This document shows positions 8,521-10,404 of a DNA stretch of 10,404 bases, in pieces (position 1 is the stretch's first letter; every line of letters begins with the position of its first letter). The DNA comes from Dentipellis sp. KUC8613. Lineage: Eukaryota > Basidiomycota > Agaricomycetes > Russulales > Hericiaceae. The translations under genes were made by a program, and so were the position numbers. The stretch lies in assembly GCA_002286715.1 (NCBI GenBank), contig NSJX01000030.1:48190-58593 (forward strand), in the 5' to 3' direction. The notes under the pieces were generated by a model. That model did no database searches. It saw only the letters and a list, made by a program, of their open reading frames with translations, and was not told where the DNA came from.

Positions 8521-9627
8521 CCTCCCTGACCAGGAGAGGTTCGGGAGTATGCACAGCCCCCGCGCTCCGGCTGATCCCGAGAGCGCTCGCGGCACGCCTG
8601 AGTCACGGGCGGTCTGGAGCATCCAAAGGCCCTGCCAGGGCACGTGCCAAAGCACGTGCAGGGCTGTGCACTGCCAGCTCATCCCTGGTTTGCGCCCTTT
8701 CTCTTCTCTCCTCACCATCACCATCCTTCCTTTCGTCTTCACCCCCTCCTAGCTCATCACTTTCCACCCCATCGATGCGCCCACCGTCTCCCTCATCCTT
8801 CCGACCTCGCCTCTTCCCCCTTCAACGAGGGCCACATCAAGGACAACAGCGACGACGCACGCGCCGAGCGACGACATGCGCCGAGTGACGACACGCAAGA
8901 CGGCTGCATGCCTCAGCCCCGTCGCCCGCTCTGAGCGTCCGTCTGGCAATCCGGACGGATGCGGTGCGGGCGTGTATGGCCCGTCGCACGACGGTCGCCG
9001 TGGTTACGAGGTGATGTGCTGGCTAGCAGGAGCACGAGTACGAGGTACGTGCTTGTGTCGGTGTAGTCGTGCGGTGACGGAGTGACAGGGAACGACGGCG
9101 GTTGGGAGCGTGCGCATGGACGCCGACATGGACACGTGGCATCTGTGGATGTCGCGTGTGCATGCTAGCAACCATGCGGGTGTGAGCAGCCGTCGTCGCG
9201 TACGGCAGGTGCGGTGGCTTGTGTGCTGCTGCACTAGCAGGTTGCCGGCGCGTGGGGCTGCAGCCGCAGTGCTGGGTAACACGAGTGGTGCCGTGCATGC
9301 CGGGGGAGGAGGTGGTGTGGCCCGGGCGGGTGGCGCTCACAGGTAGGGCCCCCCACAACCGTATGTCAGTGGCGGTACAGCGCTGGTGGGCACGGGCCCG
9401 GCTGCAGGGGTGAGTGTCGGTCGCGCGCGCAGGGGCAGCGGCGCTGGCGTGCGCGAGGGAAAGGACCAGCGGCGGTGCGCATGTGCAGGCGGAGGCGGCG
9501 GGACAAGGGGATGTGGCGGTGCAGGCGGTGATGGCGTGCGCACGTGCAGATGAGAGGACGAGCAACGGCGGGCGTGTGCACGCGTGAGCACAGAAGCAAA
9601 CGGCGGGGGCGGGTGGCGGCGGTGGGA
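8521..9627. other. Right interior of the element, no gene supported
   Basis: The first half (to about 8880) is C- and T-rich, with a pyrimidine tract near 8695-8760. The second half is G-rich on the + strand. A nested palindrome near 8628-8667 pairs gccctgc with gcagggc and contains two copies of gcacgtgc. Open frames here are compositionally biased, overlap on both strands and show no family motif. A short CT-tract-led transcript starting near 8700 is possible but unsupported. Confidence 0.45.
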
Positions 9628-9670
9628 ATTGCATGCAGTGGCGGGGTGCGCACGTGCAGGCGGCGGGGAG
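9470..9670 (-). repeat. Right subterminal CACGTG-type repeat copies
   Basis: Three variants of one word, tgcgcacgtgcag or tgcgcatgtgcag, lie near 9476, 9536 and 9646. They read as the reverse complement of the left-arm copies near 6676 and 6796. With the terminal repeats they make the element's two ends mirror images over roughly 300-500 bp. Confidence 0.6.
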
Positions 9671-9716
9671 GATGAGCGGCGGCACAGAAGCGAGCGGCGG
9701 CAGGTGGGCGGTGATC

Positions 9717-9836
9717 GAGCAGCGGCGGCAGCGGCAGCGGCGGCAGCGGCGGCAGCGGCGGCAGCGGCGGCGGCGGCAGCGGCAGCGGCGGCAGCAGCGG
9801 CAGCAGCGGTGGCAGCAGCAGCGGTGGCTGCTGCTT
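9717..9836. repeat. GCAGCGGCG-type trinucleotide repeat
   Basis: About 120 bp of gcagcggcg variants with some ggtggc. One frame would read as a long Ala run and another as Gln/Arg. The mirror position on the left arm (about 6577-6620) has a much shorter GCC-rich version, so this array probably expanded after the element formed. Confidence 0.9.
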
Positions 9837-10026
9837 GCCGTATGTTTTATTTTATTTTGTATGTTGAGACCCTGTAAGTGGTCATGTGAGCATTCGTGTG
9901 CGCATTACAATGTGCCCGTTGTGCGCGCATTGTAAAGGCTACGGCAACAGAGGCTTGGCTGTTGCCGGGGCTTTTGCAATGCTGCACATGGCAACAGCCA
10001 GTAGACATTATAAAGGGTCTACTGGG
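9837..10026 (-). repeat. Right terminal inverted repeat
   Basis: About 190 bp, reverse complement of 6391-6576. It starts inside at gccgtatgttttat and ends at ctactggg (10026). The interior landmarks are the same as in the left copy. This end keeps a perfect terminal palindrome (9998-10025) that the left end has lost. Confidence 0.85.
9998..10025. repeat. Terminal palindrome at the right end of the element
   Basis: The 9-mer ccagtagac (9998-10006) is the exact reverse complement of gtctactgg (10017-10025), with a 10-nt spacer. On the left end the outer 9-mer is intact but the inner partner has changed to gtttcccga. A terminal hairpin of this kind may be part of the recognition structure of the element. 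Confidence 0.75.
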
Positions 10027-10215
10027 TCTGGTGCTCATCGCACTGTCATGCCCACGCACCCTCATGTCATCGTCGCACCGTCACGCGCTCGTCGCGCCGT
10101 CGCGTCGTCGCACGATTGCGTCGTCGCGCCGTCACGTCGTTGCGCTGTCGCGCCATCGTGCTGACACGCTCTTCTCGCACCCGTGCCATCCTCGCGCCCA
10201 CACACCTGCACCCTC
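10027..10215. repeat. CG-rich degenerate minisatellite, right of the inverted-repeat element
   Basis: Words such as tcgtcgcgccgtcacg, cgtcgcacc and ctcgcacccgtgcc recur. They match the array at 6024-6390 in the same orientation, not inverted. Tandem arrays inside the element's own ends would be inverted, so this looks like the other half of an array that the element entered. Confidence 0.65.
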
Positions 10216-10404
10216 CATCATGCACTAACTATCCACTCCTCACTCTACCATCACCTGTATTACTCAATTAGTGTATCTACAGTGGCATGCGAAAATAATG
10301 CACGCCCGTGCAATGTGACATAGCACGGCACACCACACTTGAACGGCTATGTTCGCTGGCTCGCTTTGCTGGACATTATTGAACATGAGACTGCACACTA
10401 CGTG
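10216..10404. other. End of window, nothing identified
   Basis: This is a unique-looking stretch of mixed composition after the repeat array. No coding segment, RNA gene or repeat is visible, and it is cut by the window edge. Confidence 0.4.

Larger units (their letters stand above)
6391..10026. mobile_element. 3.6-kb gene-less element with long terminal inverted repeats
   Basis: The ends are inverted copies of each other: 6391 begins cccagtagaccctttacaat, and the reverse complement from 10026 begins cccagtagaccctttataat. The match continues for about 190 bp and then, more loosely, through a GCC-rich zone and a CACGTG-containing repeat to about 6715 on the left and 9628 on the right. The left arm is C-rich and the right arm G-rich on the + strand, as expected of long inverted arms. 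No transposase or other known domain lies inside, so it looks like a non-autonomous or foldback-type DNA transposon. I found no clean target-site duplication: the adjacent octamers are ggaggtgt on the left and tctggtgc on the right. The superfamily is undetermined. Confidence 0.78.

Noticed and set aside
8480..8560. tRNA-like B-box word gaggttcgggag
   Set aside because: No matching A box, acceptor stem or cloverleaf can be drawn around it.
8472..9085. Possible spliced gene behind the CT tract near 8700-8760
   Set aside because: No frame shows a recognisable domain, and no set of GT-AG junctions gives a protein better than chance.
9584..9877. Frame with a long polyalanine run
   Set aside because: It is the GCAGCGGCG microsatellite read in one frame, running into the terminal repeat of the element.
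6383..10034. Target-site duplication around the inverted-repeat element
   Set aside because: The adjacent octamers ggaggtgt and tctggtgc share only four positions. Shifting the ends by a few bases does not give a convincing duplication, and the flanks are repetitive.
1..10404. TET/JBP 5-methylcytosine oxidase gene as a KDZ passenger
   Set aside because: Such genes are known beside fungal KDZ transposases, but no frame here shows the dioxygenase HxD...H pattern in a plausible context.

Overview
The window reads as genomic DNA from a filamentous basidiomycete, most likely an Agaricomycete. The clues are protein-coding exons split by very short GT-AG introns of about 48-56 nt, a KDZ (Kyakuja-Dileera-Zisupton) transposase with the CxC2 cysteine cluster that is typical of mushroom-forming fungi, and a small stand-alone viroplasmin-like (RNase H1 N-terminal type) gene. 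I cannot name the species. No prokaryotic operon, rRNA, tRNA or CRISPR array is visible.

Layout. (1) 110-796 (+) holds a small two-exon gene whose C-terminal half is a viroplasmin/RNase H1-N-like domain. (2) 797-1323 is non-coding and ends in a pyrimidine-rich tract just before an ATG. (3) 1324-5142 (+) is a nearly complete ten-exon KDZ transposase of about 1,115 codons. It is broken by exactly three lesions that I can see: an 8-bp tandem duplication at 2352-2367 that shifts the frame, and two in-frame TGA codons (2542-2544, 3196-3198), each sitting where arginine CGA is plausible. All nine introns still splice in the right phase, so this is a young pseudogene. (4) 5289-5830 is a C-rich minisatellite, followed by a strong hairpin at 5915-5952. 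(5) 6391-10026 is a 3,636-bp element with about 190-bp terminal inverted repeats, structured ends, subterminal CACGTG-type repeats in inverted orientation, and no recognisable gene. It is probably a non-autonomous or foldback-type DNA transposon. It sits between two stretches of the same CG-rich repeat (6024-6390 and 10027-10215) in the same orientation, as if inserted into a pre-existing array. (6) 10216-10404 shows nothing I can identify.

How it fits together: this is a transposon-rich accessory region with one likely host-type small gene, one decaying autonomous-type element and one large gene-less inverted-repeat element. Nothing shows that the KDZ transposase mobilises the gene-less element. 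The 8-bp scar in the transposase and the inverted-repeat element are the two leads most worth following.
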